This document shows, in pieces, positions 63,502 to 64,000 of a DNA stretch of 64,000 nt. A program made the translations under genes and the position numbers. Source of the stretch: Saccharopolyspora elongata (GTDB lineage: Bacteria > Actinomycetota > Actinomycetes > Mycobacteriales > Pseudonocardiaceae); contig NZ_SMKW01000020.1 in assembly GCF_004348985.1 (NCBI RefSeq), forward strand, positions 61,979-125,978, written 5' to 3'. The notes under the pieces were generated by a model. The model saw nothing but the letters and a program-made list of their open reading frames with translations, searched no databases and had not been told where the DNA came from. Within the stretch, counting starts at the first letter, position 1, and every line of letters begins with the position of its first letter.

Positions 63502-63753
63502 TCAGGATTCCGGTGCGTCGCTCCCGGCGGGAACGGCGATGGGCCGCAGCCGGGCCCACACCACGAGCGCGGCGGCGAACACGAGCATGCCGATGCCCGA
63601 GAAGAGGTTGATGTTGATGCCGCCGGACTTGGTGATCTCGTCCGCGCCGTCGGTCGCGCCGACGACGACCAGCACCGCGCCGAAGATGCCGAACAGCAGC
63701 GCGATCACGGTGCGGATGTCGAAGGCACCCGCGGTGCCCGAAGTCTTCGCCAT
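63502..63753 (-). CDS. Small membrane protein (83 residues)
   Basis: ATG 63753 after AGGA. Two membrane helices: VIALLFGIFGAVLVVVGAT and INLFSGIGMLVFAAALVVW, separated by a polar loop (DGADEITKSGG). No enzymatic motif. It follows the putative transporter on the same strand and may be an accessory component; not assigned to a family. Confidence 0.75.
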   Translation of the reverse strand: MAKTSGTAGAFDIRTVIALLFGIFGAVLVVVGATDGADEITKSGGININLFSGIGMLVFAAALVVWARLRPIAVPAGSDAPES

Positions 63754-63784
63754 GTCGGTTCCTAGCCTTCCCGTTCTTTCTTGG

Positions 63785-63850
63785 TCTTTGAAGCGGCGCA
63801 GCCGCTTAGCCCACCTACGCAACCGGCACCGCCACCCGCACCGCTACCCA
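63785..63850 (-). repeat. Interspersed palindromic repeat, copy 2
   Basis: On the minus strand: GCGGTGCGGGTGGCGG, then GCGTAGGTGGGCTAAGCGGC, loop GCA-like, GCCGCTTCAAAG. Hairpin arms are 63790-63797 and 63801-63807 on the plus strand. Matches copy 1 at 43763 over GCGTAGGTGG and the AAGCGGC/GCCGCTTCAAA hairpin. Lies between the transporter and the small membrane protein. Confidence 0.65.
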
Positions 63851-63873
63851 AAACGAGCCTGGAACACCTCATT

Positions 63874-64000
63874 TCAGCCGAAGATGATGTTGAGGGCGAT
63901 GATCAGGACCAGCGCGATCCCCGCCAACAGCCCCGGGCGGCGGTACCAGCCGGCGTCCTCACCACTGGTCGAGGCCCGCAGACTGGCCCGCGGCGTCAAC
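63874..64000 (-). CDS. C-terminal end of a membrane transporter (possible sodium:solute symporter), runs off the window
   Basis: The stop is at 63874 and the frame stays open to the window end. The visible 41 residues end with EDAGWYRRPGLLAGIALVLI and a hydrophobic helix finishing ALNIIFG. This resembles the C-terminus of sodium:solute symporters, but the evidence is short. The start and most of the protein lie beyond 64000. Confidence 0.45.
   Translation of the reverse strand, partial: LTPRASLRASTSGEDAGWYRRPGLLAGIALVLIIALNIIFG

Overview
The window is about 64 kb of very GC-rich DNA with strong G/C bias at third codon positions, frequent GTG starts, GGAGG-type ribosome binding sites, MarR/TetR/IclR regulators, an F420-type LLM oxidoreductase, a CtpI-like P-type ATPase, a DUF5313 protein and a PASTA-less Ser/Thr kinase. 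This points to a high-GC actinobacterium, most likely of the Pseudonocardiales and Saccharopolyspora-like; the genus is an inference from gene content. No rRNA, tRNA, CRISPR array, phage or insertion sequence was recognised. It reads as chromosome with a mosaic of catabolic, transport and stress modules.

Layout. 1-7665: nitrogen assimilation operon (end of nitrate reductase, FAD/[2Fe-2S] electron-transfer subunit, nirB, nirD, a uroporphyrinogen-III-synthase/winged-helix fusion, a sirohydrochlorin chelatase), with almost every junction overlapping. 7791-12480: small protein plus a 1433-residue P-type ATPase that carries a second, degenerate catalytic core. 12595-16694: a 32-residue peptide, a DMT exporter and aconitase with promoter and terminator. 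16814-22998: MarR regulator, a decayed isochorismatase gene with a striking 31-bp operator-like dyad, a methyltransferase, a flavin oxidoreductase, a P450/ferredoxin pair with a divergent TetR regulator, and a glyoxalase-fold protein. 23084-29184: a five-gene reductive pyrimidine catabolism operon (uptake, F420/LLM oxidoreductase, dihydropyrimidinase, aminotransferase, beta-ureidopropionase).

29739-45796: mostly single metabolic genes and regulators (DAO-type oxidase, NmrA-like SDR, TetR regulators, O-methyltransferase, CurA-like reductase, amidase, pirin, small GNAT, aldo/keto reductase, a ferritin-like/VIT1 iron exporter, an Acg-like nitroreductase, enoyl-CoA hydratase with divergent IclR regulator), interspersed with several tiny membrane proteins. 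45797-49631: a low-coding leader with a consensus-like promoter, a 34-residue Trp/Gly-rich peptide gene, a strong hairpin, an ABC exporter, and a flavin monooxygenase of the VioD type; this is the best candidate for an undescribed system here.

49768-53848: a sugar-type ABC importer with a divergent PfkB kinase. 53855-56231: a NarL-type two-component pair and a small membrane protein. 56414-60367: the Hen1/Pnkp RNA-repair pair, in which hen1 is split by one extra G in a homopolymer. 60441-64000: a membrane Ser/Thr kinase, a P450 lacking the usual I-helix acid, a strong bidirectional terminator, a small membrane protein and the C-terminus of a membrane transporter. Short palindromic repeats (around 20304, 29504, 43763 and 63785) recur between genes.
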